This document shows positions 1-35,520 of a DNA stretch of 64,000 nucleotides, piece by piece. A program made the position numbers and the translations under genes. Source of the DNA: Luzula sylvatica (lineage: Eukaryota > Streptophyta > Magnoliopsida > Poales > Juncaceae); the NCBI GenBank assembly GCA_946800325.1, contig OX326956.1:16694667-16758666 (forward strand). Reading direction: 5' to 3'. The notes beneath the pieces are model-generated. The model saw only the letters and a program-made list of their open reading frames with translations. It made no database searches and was not told where the DNA came from. Each line of letters begins with the position of its first letter. Position 1 is the first letter of the stretch.

Positions 1-1423
1 TCAAGAAGTAGACCGACATGGGTGGGAATGTAAACACTTATAAATAACGGCTTGTGGTAAAAGATTTCAGACAAATTCATGGTGTAGACTATGAAGAGAC
101 GTTTTCACCTATAGCAATGATTAAATCCATACGGATCTTACTTGCCATCTCTGCGTGTTATGATTACGAGATTTGGCAAATGGATGTCAAAACCGCATTC
201 CTTAACGAAAATTTACAAGAGGATGTGTACATGACACAGCCTGAGGGTTTTGTCGATTCAAAGAGTCCGGATAAAGTGTACAAGTTGCAACGATTCATTT
301 ATGGGGTGTGCAAGTTGCAACGATCCATTTGTGTGTACATGACACTTATAAAGCAAGCTTCTCGGAGTTGCGACATACGTTTCGATGAAGTTATAAGCGA
401 GCATGATTTCGTGAAAAACGTAGACGGATCTTGTGTGTACAAGAAGGTTAGTGGGAGCCGCATAGTATTTCTTGTACCATGTGTAGACGACATCTTAATC
501 ATACGAAACGACGTTCCGATGCTTACGGATGTTAAGAAGTATATAAATACTCGTTTCGCTATGAAAGATTTGGGCGAGGCCGCTTATATATTAGGCCTGA
601 GGATTTAGAGAGATAGATCCAAGAAGTTACTCGGCTTAAGTCAAAGCACGTACATCGACAAAGTATTGAAACAGTTTTCAATGCAAGATTTGAAGAAAGG
701 ACTTCTTCCAATGTCGAGTGGCATATCGTATTCCAAAGCTCAATGTCCAACATCGAGCAAGGATAAGAATGCGATGAGTATTGTTCCATCCGCTTCAGCG
801 GTTGGATCAATTATGTATGTCATGATTTGTACACGCCCCAATGTGTCGAATGCAATGAGCGTCGTTTCGCGTTACCAATCAAATTCAGGGGATATACATT
901 GGATCGCGGTTAAGAACATCCTCAAGTACTTGCAAATAACTAAGGATCAATTTTTAATTTATGGTGGAAAGACATCCGGGTTGGTCATTAAAGGATATAC
1001 CGACGCCAGTTTCCAAACATGTGTCGATGACTTTCGATCACAAAGTGGATACGTGTTTTGTCTAAATGGTGGTGCGGTAGTATGGAAGAGTTCCAAACAA
1101 CCCACGATAGCAGACTCTACAACTGAATCAGAGTATATTGCGGCTTCCGAACTTGTGTCAGAACTTGGAGTAGTCCTGAGTATTGCGACAATACGGGCGC
1201 AAAAGTACAGGCCAAGGAACCGAGGGCACATCATCGCTCCAAGCACATACTCAGAAAATTTCACTTGATCCGTGAGATTTTACAACGAAAGGATGTGATC
1301 ATTGAAAAGATTGATACTGACAGGAATGTTGCGGACCCGTTTACTAAGCCACTCTCGCAAACCAAGCATGATTACCATGCGAAAGCTATTGGTTTAAGAT
1401 ACCTAGAGGAGGAAGAGAGTTAG
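1..1423 (+). pseudogene. Copia polyprotein remnant (reverse transcriptase and RNase H), 5' part outside window
   Basis: This is the 3' half of a Ty1/Copia pol frame. Reverse transcriptase motifs are readable (YEETFSP, then WQMDVKTAFLNE), followed by the RNase H part (ADSTTESEYIAAS) and the usual C-terminal region up to a TAG at 1421-1423. It is broken. In the same frame there are stops at 9-11, near 45-47 and at 606-608. The catalytic YVDD reads CVDD near 480-492. A short duplicated stretch sits near 285-335, and two deletions near 1150-1200 are evident when it is compared with the related copy at 23397-24452. It is not expected to make an active enzyme. It probably lies within or beyond the last visible intron of the minus-strand GTPase gene B. 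Confidence 0.93.
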
Positions 1424-2544
1424 TTTTTTTTTTATCTAAAACAATAGTTTCGTAGGACGAGATTAGTCGAATATATTAGTAAACGTTGTATCATCCCAAA
1501 CTTATCTTATAGTAATGCAATTTCAGATTTTAAAATTTTTCATTTTTCATTTATCTTATATGAAAACTGTGTGCGGGTTGTGTAATATGATTATATGAAC
1601 CCTTATTTGAACTTGTGTGGATGCGGCATAATTGATGATTATGTGCAGCAAAATCGTTACACCTAAATTTTCATTTCTAAACATCCCTAGTCGCGGATCA
1701 GCTGGCTTAGGAGAGAAACATTTCTATTATCTGATAATATACTGAACGTGTACACTAGTACGTTAGCCGAGGAGATAATTATGTTTTGCTAATCATAGAA
1801 CAAGGTGCTTGTCGAATCGGGAACGTAGATATATGCTAGGTGATATATTGGATATGACCGAATCTGCGAGACCATGACATGGTTTAGTCATTATAGATGG
1901 ACTTGCGACGAGTTGGGTATTAGGTTCTTTAAACTTGAGAGGACCATTAATTGCGTTACGTGCGTAACGCAATGCTTTGATATGACCTTGCGCTTATCGT
2001 AACATGGGCTAAAACGGTCATCATTGGGTATTGTCCGAAACACGAAATTCAATGTGAGTCTCCAAGATAGAAATTGTTTATTCCGAAAGGAAGAGATATC
2101 TCTTAGGTCGCTCGATGAATTGATTAACGAAAACTACGACCGTAGTCAATGATATTAACGGTTAATATCGATTGAAATAGTTAACTCAATTCGGAATCGA
2201 TAACAAGAGAACTAGTAATTGTTAATCAAGTTATAAGAATAACTACCACCATGCCTTTTAATTAACGGATATCGATAACAAGAGAACTAGTAACTGCTGT
2301 TCCAGATAGACACAATGATCACAATCATTGTTCCGTTTTAACATGGATAGCCATGATGGAGTGACTAGATCCCGCTCATGGGCTTGTAGGGGCTTTGGAA
2401 ACATCCTACTGCCATCGTTAAACGAAATTGGCCCATAGGATGTGCATAACTTGGTATGTTGGTACGCAAGCTATATTCTCTAAGATCGTGCATATTGGAT
2501 ATGTATGAGTACCTTTTAGGTAGATCTGAAATTGAGTGGGAGAC
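1424..2544 (+). other. Long non-coding 3' region of the Copia element between pol stop and LTR
   Basis: About 1.1 kb lies between the pol stop and the 3' LTR with no usable open frame. The same sequence follows pol in the second copy (24453-25608), with shared blocks such as GTTTCGTAGGACGAGATTAG and TGACATGGTTTAGTCATTAT, so it belongs to the element and is not host DNA. In most Copia elements the LTR follows pol closely. The last bases before the LTR are purine-rich (GAGTGGGAGAC) and may be the polypurine tract. Confidence 0.75.
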
Positions 2545-3440
2545 TGAAAGAAATACAGTTTTGGATCAACCATAAAAGTGTACACGAGGATAACGAACGT
2601 ACGCGTTCGTGGGCATAACTTTCAGTATGGAACTTCAATTGGAATGGTTCAAATTGGGTCAGTTAGATAATGGGATTATCTAGAACTTTTATGTAGAATT
2701 ATATTTCATGTGAACGAAGTATCAGTGTCGTTTCAATGAAATACCGAAAGGATGCAAACAGTATGACATACAGTTAGTAAAACTGTCACAACTTTTGCAT
2801 ACAAACTCCAATTGGACTGGGCCAAATTAGGTTGGAAAGATAATAAGATTATCTACAACTTTTGTGAAGGTTGATTTTCTGTTAAAGGAATTTAACAATT
2901 TCAGTTTTACAGAATACTGAAAGGGTTCATACGGTTTTCTGTGTGAAAGGGTGTATATTGGATATACATGTATTTTGCCCATCCTAATCCTATGTGATAT
3001 AAATAGGATATTTCTCTCTCTTCTTATTCAGTCCAATTCATTCAATCTACAGAATTATCCAGAATATTGAGAGTCATCTTTCAGAGAGTGAAATAGTGCA
3101 AAGAGAGAAAATCGAGAAAAAAAACCGCGTCTTCCGACTCAAGGTGGATACACCTAGAGGAGCGACACGCGTGGCTCTTCGGTTGTGATCAACCCGGAGG
3201 ATTGAAAACAGTCAACGAGCGGTGAAGGATGCGTCGTGTGGGACGCGCGGATTGTCACCAACGTGACAGGAGAAGAAGGCATAGCGATCAATCCTTCGAA
3301 TACAATCAATTTTGCATCGGTATGAATCTATCATTCTTATTATATCGTACCCTCGATGTCATGGCGTGATCTTGAATTTTGGGAACCAGACCGGGCCTTC
3401 ATATTCGCTGCGCGAGCCCAGGGTCGGGTGAATTCCTTCA
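2545..3440 (+). mobile_element. 3' LTR of the left Copia element
   Basis: An 896-bp LTR starts TGAAAGAAATACAG and ends CCTTCA. Its borders are set by the related copies at 21854-27590 and 26292-27301, which have clear 5-bp TSDs. A TATA-like box (GATATAAATAGG) lies near 2995-3006, followed by CT-rich sequence. The 5' LTR lies outside the window, so a TSD cannot be checked. Confidence 0.85.
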
Positions 3441-5060
3441 AATATAACTTATGATAAATATTATTTTTTAATTACTATATGCTGCAAAAAAATTATGATT
3501 TTTTTTAATTAATGAAAAATAATATTTGTTTAATTATTACATATCTAAAATTTAGGTTTTTTACAATATCCAAAAATTTAAGTTTTTTTTTTTAATTTTT
3601 CTTATTTAACTGAGATGAAAAATATGAAAGAACTTGGTCCACGATGGACCAAGGTTCATGTAACTATAAAATTATTTGATTTATATAGACCATGTTCAAA
3701 TGAAAAACAAGTATTTTGGACTATTTTGTCAAGATCAAATGGCCCGTATTAAAGTGATGATGTGATTTTTTTTTTATAAATGCAAGGGTTTCTTTAAATT
3801 TATATATGTTAATAATATAAGGTTAATATTATATGTAATAATGATAACTCAATGAATTGTTGAATAAAGTTTGGCTAGACATGGTTTATGTGGTCTATGT
3901 TGTTATATTCACTGGTCTTTGTAAATCAGGTCCATTAAAATTATGATTATAAGTGTGATGTGGCTCACCATGAGAAGACTAATTTTTTTAACTTTATACA
4001 TATTAATTAATTAATTAATAATAATGAAAAATATGAAAGGAGTAATATGCAATATATATTGTATTTCAGAAAATTATGCCATGCATAGAAAAATGTATAT
4101 TTCCAATAGAACAAACAAAAAAATGTATAATTATGTTAATTAAATATGTTAATTAAGATATAGAGGGTAATTTTCCCAAAACTTAACCACGATAAATTTT
4201 TACTAATACCTTTTGGTCGAATGGCCCTTGCAGCTCAAAATATCGAAATGATTCTACGAAAACCTAAACATTGATAAAAATATCGTTAACAGAAAATAGC
4301 CTAAATACGTAAAGAAGAATGTTTAACAGTGATTTCGTCGTTGATGTTGGCTAAAGCTGCAGCGTTTTAGATTCATTATTGAGATTGAGATTTTCACTAA
4401 AAGTTAACAGTAAATGGATTCCAAACTCAGGTCCTCCTTTCTTTCTTTTGGCAAATCACATTCATTTTTTTCCTTATATTTTTTTTGGGCAGCACAAGAT
4501 TAATACATAACTTCATTATTAACAAAAAAAAGTTCATATATGATGCCCTGTATTATCTCAGCGCATGATAATTAAATCAGCATGATACATGTTATTAACT
4601 TGGAAGGACCGGGCCAAAAAAAATATTTTTTATATAATCGCGCGGTGCTCAAAATTAATCCGGCCCTATATTAACTGTTAATTCGACCTTATATTAACTG
4701 TTACTCGGATTTAATAAAATTCAAAATTGAGCCGGCTCACATATAAACCCTTAACTCTAATTGGCTTTCCTCTCATTTCTGTCTCCTCTCTTTCCTCTCA
4801 TGTGGAAGCTAGCCATGGCCATTAGAAAGCAATTTGCCTCTTAAACTTGCGCCGCCTCCTTTTTCTTTCCTGTGTAAATCTGGTAGTTTTCATACACGAT
4901 TTTGTGTTTATTTTCGAGATTTTCGTGTTTTCTATTTTCATATTTTTTTGTTTATTTTTTATTATTATCCCCGAATTTCGTCTGTGTGTTGTTGATTTTT
5001 GTGTAATTTGGGGTTAATTACTCCATGATACACTCTTGTTTGTTTCGAGGGATTGTGATA
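3441..5060. other. AT-rich intronic sequence, no gene seen
   Basis: This lies downstream of the last visible exon of gene B. It contains TTAATTAA-rich sequence and a CT-rich stretch near 4760-4860 with TSS-like looks. I could not find further GTPase exons by reading the minus strand, although short exons could be missed. Confidence 0.4.
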
Positions 5061-5100
5061 TACATGGATAGTGAAATACATGTATTTCACTATCCATGTA
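5061..5100. repeat. 40-bp perfect palindrome
   Basis: TACATGGATAGTGAAATACA is followed directly by its reverse complement with no spacer. The TACATGGATAG half recurs near 5859-5875, so the palindrome and the later copy may bracket the ATATT-rich block between them. Confidence 0.85.
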
Positions 5101-5194
5101 TTTGATAATCCATGTGAGTTGTTTGATTTGTTGTATTTTGAAATCATGTATATCAAATCTCTTGTTTGGTTCTTTGGTACAAAATCCAGGATTT

Positions 5195-5850
5195 GAATAT
5201 TTTAATATTACAAAATATTATATTTATATTATTTTATTGCATAATATAATATAATATTATATTATAATATTATATATAAAATAACATTATAGAATTTAAT
5301 ATAATATTATATGTATGTCATTTAATTCTTATTATATAGTATAATATAATGTAATATTATATTATATTACTTTAATTAATTTATATTATATTATATTATA
5401 TTATATTATATTACTTTAATTAATTTATATTATATTATATTATATTATTTATATTGTTTTATATTATAGTATATATTTTTTATGTTGTTATTTGATGTTA
5501 TATTATATTATATTATACTATATTATATTATATCATATTATATTATACTATATTATATTATATTGTTTTATATTATTTTATATTATATTGGTCTATATTA
5601 TATTACATTATAGTATATTATATTATAATATTTTATATTATATTATATTATGTTATATTATATTATATTATGTTATAATATATTATATTATGTTATATTG
5701 TTTTATATTATATTATAAATTGTTTTAAATTTTATTATATTACATTATAAAATAGTTCATAATATATTATTATTGTTGTTTAATATAATATAATATAATT
5801 ATAATATAATTATTGTTCATGAATATAATTTAAAGAAATAATATTATAAT
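5195..5850. repeat. Low-complexity ATATT/TATTA minisatellite
   Basis: About 650 bp consist almost only of A and T, in degenerate 5-bp units (TATTA) with interspersed TGTTA and TATAC variants. Apparent open frames here are by-products of composition. Confidence 0.9.
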
Positions 5851-6484
5851 CAAATACATGGATAGCTCTATACATGGATTTGTAATACCGATTTTGAAGT
5901 GGGAGTACGAAGTACTGGGACAAGAAATACTATCACATTTAATCCCTCAAAACAAACAAGAAATTTTCGGCTTATCCCGGATATTGAAATCCTATCCCAT
6001 CTAAGTGGATTTAAAGGTACTGATTTTTGGGATTCTTGGTTTTTGACAGTTTTTTTTGTTGTTTATCCAGTATTTTTCTTGTATTGAAAGATTTTTTATT
6101 GTTTTTCCATCGATTTTCAGAGATTTCTGAGTGTTCTTGCTGTTTTCTCGGATTTTTTTTTTTTTTTTCCGAAACAGTACAGATTTGAATTTGCTAGTAT
6201 GCACACCTCTTTCTTGTCAATTGAAGGTTTATACTTTATTTGCAAAATTATCATGGACTTTTTTTTAATTTACTAATCGAGTTATTTTTGCAAATATGTC
6301 ATGGATTTCAATTAAAGTGTGATTTGATTTTAGGGTCTTTTTGTTTACTGCTTTAATTTATTTTATTTTGAATTAAATAATTATTAATTTTTAAAATGTT
6401 AATTGTATTATTTGTTAATATTTGTATTCCTATGAAATTTATGTTTAAATTTTTAATTGATGATTAATTTCCGAATATAATCTA

Positions 6485-6857
6485 TGTTAGGATCATCGGC
6501 GCAGACAAATACGCAAGATCAACACACGAACACAAGTATTTTTACGTAAAAGCCCTAAGAGAAAAACCACGCCTGTCGGAACTCAAACTATTTCACCATA
6601 CTGGAGAAAAAGATAATAGAATTATTGGTATTTGTTGGAATGAATAAAACTCTAACATATGATATATCCCCTCTATTTATAAGTTTATAACTAAGTGCTT
6701 ACCCAATACAACAAAATAAATACAACTAAATAGTCGTTGCCTTAATTATCATTTAATCATGGCAGTAAGAATATTTGAAGAGCTTTCCTATCTCCTCAAA
6801 ATTTCCTTTTTACAATTTATTAATCCTCGAGTTTTCAAAAGTCTCCATATCATAACA
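6485..6857 (-). mobile_element. Probable short solo LTR
   Basis: The 373-bp segment is bounded by TGTTAGGATC and ATCATAACA, a TGTTA...TAACA inverted end pair. It holds a TATA-like box in minus orientation (CTTATAAATAGAGGGG) near 6669-6684. I could not see a convincing 5-bp TSD, so the call rests on ends and promoter only. Confidence 0.45.
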
Positions 6858-7824
6858 ATATATTCCATATTAATTGATTATTAATGTTAATTGTTTTACG
6901 CAATTTTGAAAACTATTCGACTTAATTTGTTAATTGATGGTTAATTGACATGTAATTGGATGTTAAATTGAAATTAATTATTTTGTTATTTATTATCTCA
7001 AAAATATTTTTTTAATTTCGTGCTAATTTATGTTGTTAATTTTGGAATATGTGTTGACATTCTTTAATCGTTAATTATATTAATTAATAGTTGATAATTA
7101 ATAATTGCTAATTATAGGTGTTAATTAAGGTAATAAATTAAGAATGAATTAACAAAAAAAATGATTTAACTAGTAAACATGTTAACTACCATATAAGTTA
7201 ACAGTTGTATATGGATAATTAATTCATTAAGTTATAAAAAAATATTTAAATTAGAAAACAACTAATATTATCTAAAATTTATGTTAATTACTCTATATGT
7301 TAATTATTAGTTAGAGAGAATAGTTGTCTAGTTTATTATTTGATGGTAATTATTAATTATGTTGAGTGTGCAAAGGTTGTGTTAATAAATATACATCATT
7401 TAGACACTTCTATTTTAACAATTAATGTAATTCAAAAAAAAAAAAAATTAAAGCATTTAACTACCAAAATGTATGAAATCATACAAAGGGCTTGATTAAA
7501 AATCTATATTTAATAATGAACGTATTCATGTTAATTTACATACATTAATTATGTTTTTAATTATGAAATGTGATTATAATTGTTATGTTGTTAATTAATT
7601 AAAATATTTATTATTAATTAATTATTTCTTTTAATTGTTAATTGCAACGTATTGCATTAACTGTTAATTACCTTGCATAAACTGTTAACTAAAATATATG
7701 TTAATTGAGTGGGATATTTGAATCCAAAAGTGAACCCACGAATTAATACTATTTTTATGACATCACGATGATTTAAACAACACAAATGAAGGAAAAATAC
7801 TCAATTTATGAAGGCACAAGTTAC

Positions 7825-30482
<22,658 letters not shown>

Positions 30483-30543
30483 TGCAGTTTTTAGCTTTGG
30501 GAAATAATGCGACAATATAGCCAATTATTCTTCTCTTGACATA

Positions 30544-30552
30544 TTTATATAA
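30544..30552 (-). promoter_or_regulatory. Probable TATA box of gene B
   Basis: On the minus strand TTATATAAA lies about 60 bp upstream of the ATG at 30482. The downstream leader has no ATG before the start used. This supports 30482 as the true start of the GTPase gene. Confidence 0.5.
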
Positions 30553-30839
30553 GAGCCATCCAAACAAGTTTTCTATATCATTTTATATTATTCAAGTTGT
30601 ATTGACACTGTCAATTATGCTCTTTTCTTTCCTACGACTTTGACCTTTCAATTAGTTTCGGTTCATCCCCCAGATAAGACCATAATGCGGTTTGATATGG
30701 CGTCTTCACAATCCTTGATATACAGCATTGATGTGTTAATTGAGACTGCTTTAATTGATTATTCATCAAATCAATGTTTAATTTGATTGATTCAATTAAA
30801 AAAACTAATAAATCTAATTAATCATCCTCGATTGGTTGT

Positions 30840-31308
30840 GTTTGCCATTCTTGAGACTATGTTTGACATTCTTGAATAAAACGAGAAGTTCCGTTACAAC
30901 GGACATGAAAAGTCCGTTATAACGGACATTGTTCTGTCAGCTTTATTTTTTGTTTCATCATTTTTATGAATTTTGAATATATTTATTTGACTTATTTTGA
31001 GCTTAATAATTCATAAACAAATTTAGGGATACATATAAGTTGTTTTGGTGATTTGTATGATATCCCAACTTGCGGAATCTTCGATGTCTTGATTCCGTGA
31101 TTCTTCGATGTCTTGATTTTTGTGTATCTTCGCGATTCTTGGACGTCTTTGTTCTTCGTGTCTTCACTACTCTTGAATGATCTTTGCTTGTGTTTATTTT
31201 GATTTTTTTTTTATTGAATTTGTACCTATATCTCATACACGTTGTACTTGTCAGAATTGTTACTAATATTGACATTGTTTTGATATAATCAAACAATCGA
31301 AAATTTGA
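30840..31308 (-). mobile_element. Truncated LTR of the TGTTGGTTCAAATTT family
   Basis: Read on the minus strand it begins TGGTTCAAATTTTCGATTG and continues with the same blocks as the solo LTR at 8043, such as TCAAAACAATGTC and CCGCAAGTTGG. It ends after the palindromes GTCCGTTATAACGGAC and TCCGTTACAACGGA. These take the place of the TGACG palindromes of the 8043 copy. Confidence 0.65.
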
Positions 31309-31311
31309 ACC

Positions 31312-31397
<86 letters not shown>

Positions 31398-32139
31398 GCT
31401 AGGACGCTATTAATAGCACGAGGGAGTTTAATACTATTAATTTTTAAACCGTCAGATTCCCATTCAGATTAAGATTTGATGATCAAACATGCAATGGATG
31501 GAAACTTAACACCACCGTTTATTTCTTTCATATTAGGAAAATTAATATTGCATACATTCCTATTCCCAAATATTATTTGACCGCATTAAATAAGGAAATA
31601 GTATATTGCACTTGATTGCACCAAATAATTCATTCATGTATTTCTAATTCTTATGATTCATAAGTTATGAATAACTTCAAGAACTTGTTGTCGGTTCATT
31701 ATTAAATCACAGATTTTTCAGACTATTATAAAATTTGATTGTTATGATCTTTTGTAGTGTTTGGGATTATAAATTTGATGCTAGACAAATGTACCATAAC
31801 TGATTTTAATAAAGAAAAATATTAATTGGAAGTTCCATCTAAACATCAAACTCATATAAATTGAAAAATATTCATTCTCAGGACATACATGATTCTAAAA
31901 TTTTGAAGAGTGCAACAAAAGAAAAATACAACCAGCATATTCATACGCAATACATCATTAAACATTAAATAAAATCAAGATACAAAATAGTTCCTACAAA
32001 TACTACATATTAAGCATTTTCGAAACTTGTACATCTTTTAAGCTCTTCCCTGAAAAAAAATAATTACATGTTAGATTAGAACTCACTTATAACCTAAAAT
32101 TGAAAATATTGAAAATTGTAAATATGTCATTACCTCCTT

Positions 32140-32247
32140 GCAAGTTGTGAAATAGTGACCCAACTTTCCACATTTTTCACATTTTCTTTGCTTTCTCTCA
32201 GATTGTGGCTTCCATCGTTGTGCTTTTCTTTTACCCTTGCATTGCGA
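32140..32247 (-). pseudogene. Zinc-knuckle tail of the MULE transposase beyond a premature stop
   Basis: Immediately after the TAA, the same frame continues KGKRKAQRWKPQ and CEKCGKLGHYFTTC, a CX2CX4HX4C knuckle as found at the C-terminus of FAR1-type transposases. It is followed by GAG/GTAATG, a possible splice donor. One substitution seems to have removed this tail from the main product. Confidence 0.75.
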
Positions 32248-34576
32248 TTATGTAGGATCTTTAGGTGTAATTACCTCTCTAACTTCTTGCTCTTCATTCA
32301 CAATATCATTTCCTCCAGAGCTTTCCGTTTCCTCATTTATGTTCTCGTTCAACTTTTTCATCGATTCATTGAATATTGCAATTTCATCCGTAATTGTATC
32401 TATCGGCGTAGAAGTCATTTCAAATGCTTCGAAATTGTGTGATCCTTGTGACACTAATTTCATAACCTTTGAACTTAAAATTTTGAAACGCAATGCCTTA
32501 GATTCCAATGATTCACCCATTAATACACTTCGGGTACTCGATGCCATTGACTCCCCTTTTGCATTTTTGGTCCATCTTGTTAAGATATAACGAGATGGAA
32601 TAGAATGCATGTTTACATGATTCATTACCTTCAAAACATGAGGACATAATAAGCCTTCAAACTCAAACTTCTTGCAATTACACGAAATTATGGATTTGGA
32701 TTCATTAACCTCAACGATATATGAAAGCATCCGTTGATTGCAAATGAAAGGATTATGTATGGTCCTTACATTGAATACCAATGGATTCTCCATCTCGAAC
32801 ACATTGTAGCCAGAACTAGTTTGTAATGATTCTTTGAATTCCGAGAAGATATTTCTTGTATATGCCTCACGAGCTTGAAATTCGATTGGATCGCGCGAAC
32901 ACAATGATGCTTTTCCATCGATTGTTCGATAGTCCTCCTCATCTTCTCTGGCAAAGCGACTTTCGAGGATCTTCTCAAAACAAATTACAAATGTATATAT
33001 CGATTCTTGGCAATCCATCCATATTTTAATCAAGGCATTCATACTCTCACTTCTTTGTGACGATGACATGCCCGCGAAAAACGTATCACGAAAAAATGCC
33101 GGAACCCATTGTGCACGGCATTTATACAAATGTTTTAAATGGGTGTTATCATCCATTTCATGCTTAACAATCATTTCTTTACAATTACTCTCAAATTCGT
33201 CAATTGTTAAACGGTCATCAATGCATGACTTAAATTCATCTTCAAACCCCACTTTGTCATGATAAAACACACTTAAATGTTCTCTTGATTTTCGCATTAT
33301 GTGCCATTCACAACACCTGTGTATTGTATTTGGAAACACATCTGCAATTGCTTTCTTCATTGCCAAATCTTGATCTGTGATTATTGCTTTTGGATGAACA
33401 CCTGACATTGCTTCAAGCCATGTTCTAAATAACCAACAAAAGCTATCACCCTTCTCATCTCTAATCAGAGCGCACCCAAAAAAAATTGATTGCCAGTGAT
33501 GATTTACCCCTATGAAAGGAGCAAACGGCATGCTATATTTATTGGTCATGTACGTTGTATCGAACGTTATTACATCTCCAAAGTTCTTGTATGCCACTCT
33601 CGACCTTCCATCAATCCAAAAGATATAGCGTGCCGCCCCTTCATCGTCGAAACTTATTTTCGAATAGAAAAGAGGATCGGTAGCTTTTCGTTCTTCAAAA
33701 TATGCGAGCGTGGTTGCTACATCTAGCCCGACAAGTTTCTGTTTTCTTTTTGCAATCTCATTATTTAAATCTTTTTGAATGAAGGAAAGATTCTGGGACC
33801 CTCCCTCTCTTGCAGCCAAGAAAGCCATAATTTGGGTAGTGGGTATATTTTGTTCTCTTAGCAAGTGTATTAACACTTTTTGTTCTTCGGTTATTGTTCG
33901 GTAAGATCTGCAGTATCGCATTTTAGAGGGACTAGCTATCAAACTATGGTTATGCTTTGTTTCGCATTTGGTTATCCTCCACTTGCCATCAGTTTCTAGT
34001 TTCACCCTTATGTAAGCTTTGCAATCGGTTCGACGGTGGTGCACATTTTTTTGTGGTGTCCCTATTATTTGCGGTGTTTCGACGTTTTTTCTTTGACCTT
34101 TTGAATCAGTTTTTCCTTGTTTCGAACAACACAACAGCCAAGCAGTAATCATGTTATCTTTCTTTCTTGCCTTGTAGTGGCTAGCCTTTCTGACAGAGAA
34201 TCCGGTTTTAAAAGCATAAACAGTGTAAAATTTAATTGCTTCTTCTCCACTTTCAAATTCCATCCCTACAAATGGCAAATCAATCATTGTCTCAAGTTCA
34301 ACTTCACATGTTTGTTGATTATGATATGCACTCGTAAAGTCATATTCCTGGTCACTACTGTTGGGGTTATGCATCTCTTCTCCATCAGTAGAAACTTCAA
34401 TCAAATGTTCCTGCAAGTTCATATTTGATTTCCATCTTAGGAGGCAAGACCAAATTGACAAAATAGACACAATTGAAAAGTGAGCCCTACACATGTTAAG
34501 CAACGAAAAAGTGCAATACCTCTCCTAAGAACGGTGGAGTATTATCACTCAAACTAGAAGAAGCTCTAATAACCAT
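32248..34576 (-). CDS. FAR1-type MULE transposase
   Basis: Predicted as two exons, 34576-34520 (19 codons, ATG start) and 34410-32248, joined in phase 0 across a 109-bp intron (donor GTATTG, acceptor TTGCAG). The total is about 739 residues. Domains in order are a FAR1 DNA-binding domain (FVGMEFESGEEAIKFYTVYA to CETKHNHSL), a MULE DDE transposase core (ITFDTTYMTNKY, IITDQDLAMKKAI, CCEWH) and a SWIM zinc finger (CNCKKFEFEGLLCPH). It would bind the TIRs and cut the element out. Domesticated FRS/FHY3 transcription factors share this layout, but the intact TIRs argue for a transposon gene. A TAA ends the frame just before an in-frame CCHC knuckle. The frame extends upstream of the second exon without an ATG, so the short first exon is inferred. 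Confidence 0.88.
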
Positions 34577-35065
34577 GATGAATTAAGATGGATGTGCAGT
34601 GTATTTCTTTTACGATATTGGATTTTAAGATTGTTGAAAAATAAGAACAAGAGCCTATTAGAAAGATGATTTATGTATTTCCTAATTTAATAGTTTGAAA
34701 AATCTGTAAATATTAGATTTTATAATATTTCTTTCTAATCAATAATTTATAAATTAAATATAGGATATCCATACATTAATCATTTTCTTAATGAAAGAAT
34801 TAGAAATACATGAATGAATTATTTGGTGCAATCAAGTGCAATGTACTATTTCCTTATTTAATGCGGTCAAATAATATCTGGGAATAGGAATGTATGCAAT
34901 ATTAATTTTCCTAATATGAAAGAAATAAACGGTGGTGTTAAGTTTCCATCCATTGCATGTTTGATCATCAAATCTTAATTAGAATGGGAATCTGACGGTT
35001 TAAAAATTAATAGTATTGAACTCTCTCGTGCTATTGATAGCGTCCTAGCCAAACTCTATATATAT

Positions 35066-35243
35066 ATTGCGATATAGCGGTCCATTGCGCTTGGAGTGTA
35101 ATTTACATATGATCACCGATATTGCGCGATATTGCGGCAATATTGCGGCGATATTTAGTAGGTTGCGGTGTTGCATTTTGTAAATATTTATTGCGATTTG
35201 AGCTATGGCGGCGCAATTGCGCCGCAATTTAAATCATTGATAT
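35066..35243 (+). mobile_element. Short MITE next to the MULE
   Basis: It runs from TATTGCGATATAGCGGTC to GCCGCAATTTAAATCATTGA, between TA tracts. It is an inverted relative of 10869-11029. It starts within ten bases of the MULE end, so both used the same TA tract as target. Confidence 0.65.
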
Positions 35244-35259
35244 ATATATATATATATAT

Positions 35260-35460
35260 GAGTGAGACTAAACTACTTAATTAAGTATCAATATTTTGAT
35301 ACTTAATGTTTTTTCATCATTGGATTTGCATTGAGATTTGTGCATTTAATGATGTGCACAAACTTTCATGATCATCATGAAAAAACACAAATCTCAATGC
35401 AATTCCAATGGTGAAAAAACATTAAGTACCAAAATGTTGGCACTTAATTAAGTAGTTTAG

Positions 35461-35463
<3 letters not shown>
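35260..35463. mobile_element. Foldback MITE in TA/CT tract (subfamily 1)
   Basis: GAGTGAGACTAAACTACTTA at the left pairs with TTAATTAAGTAGTTTAGCCTC at the right. The body is an almost complete hairpin around TTTCATGATCATCATGAAA. (TA)n precedes it; (CT)n and (TA)n follow to 35520. Confidence 0.8.

Positions 35464-35520
<57 letters not shown>

Larger units (their letters stand above)
31391..35056 (-). mobile_element. Complete Mutator-like element (MULE) with 262-bp TIRs
   Basis: The left TIR 31391-31652 and right TIR 34795-35056 are long near-identical inverted copies, starting GAGTTTGGCTAGGACGC. One transposase gene lies between them. Flanks are (TA)n followed by a (GA)n expansion on the left and (TA)n on the right, so the expected 9-bp TSD is probably TATATATAT but cannot be proved. 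The element has the full set of parts of an autonomous MULE except for the stop in the transposase C-terminus. Confidence 0.9.

Noticed and set aside
30483..30524. Earlier start for gene B
   Set aside because: The upstream codons have no ATG (TTG only); the ATG at 30482 follows the TATA box at a normal distance.
32155..34428. Plus-strand open frames
   Set aside because: They are antisense shadows of the FAR1-type transposase.
34411..34503. N-terminal extension of the MULE transposase within the same frame
   Set aside because: It has no early ATG and runs over a CTTGCAG acceptor. A short first exon at 34576-34520 joins in phase and offers a better start.
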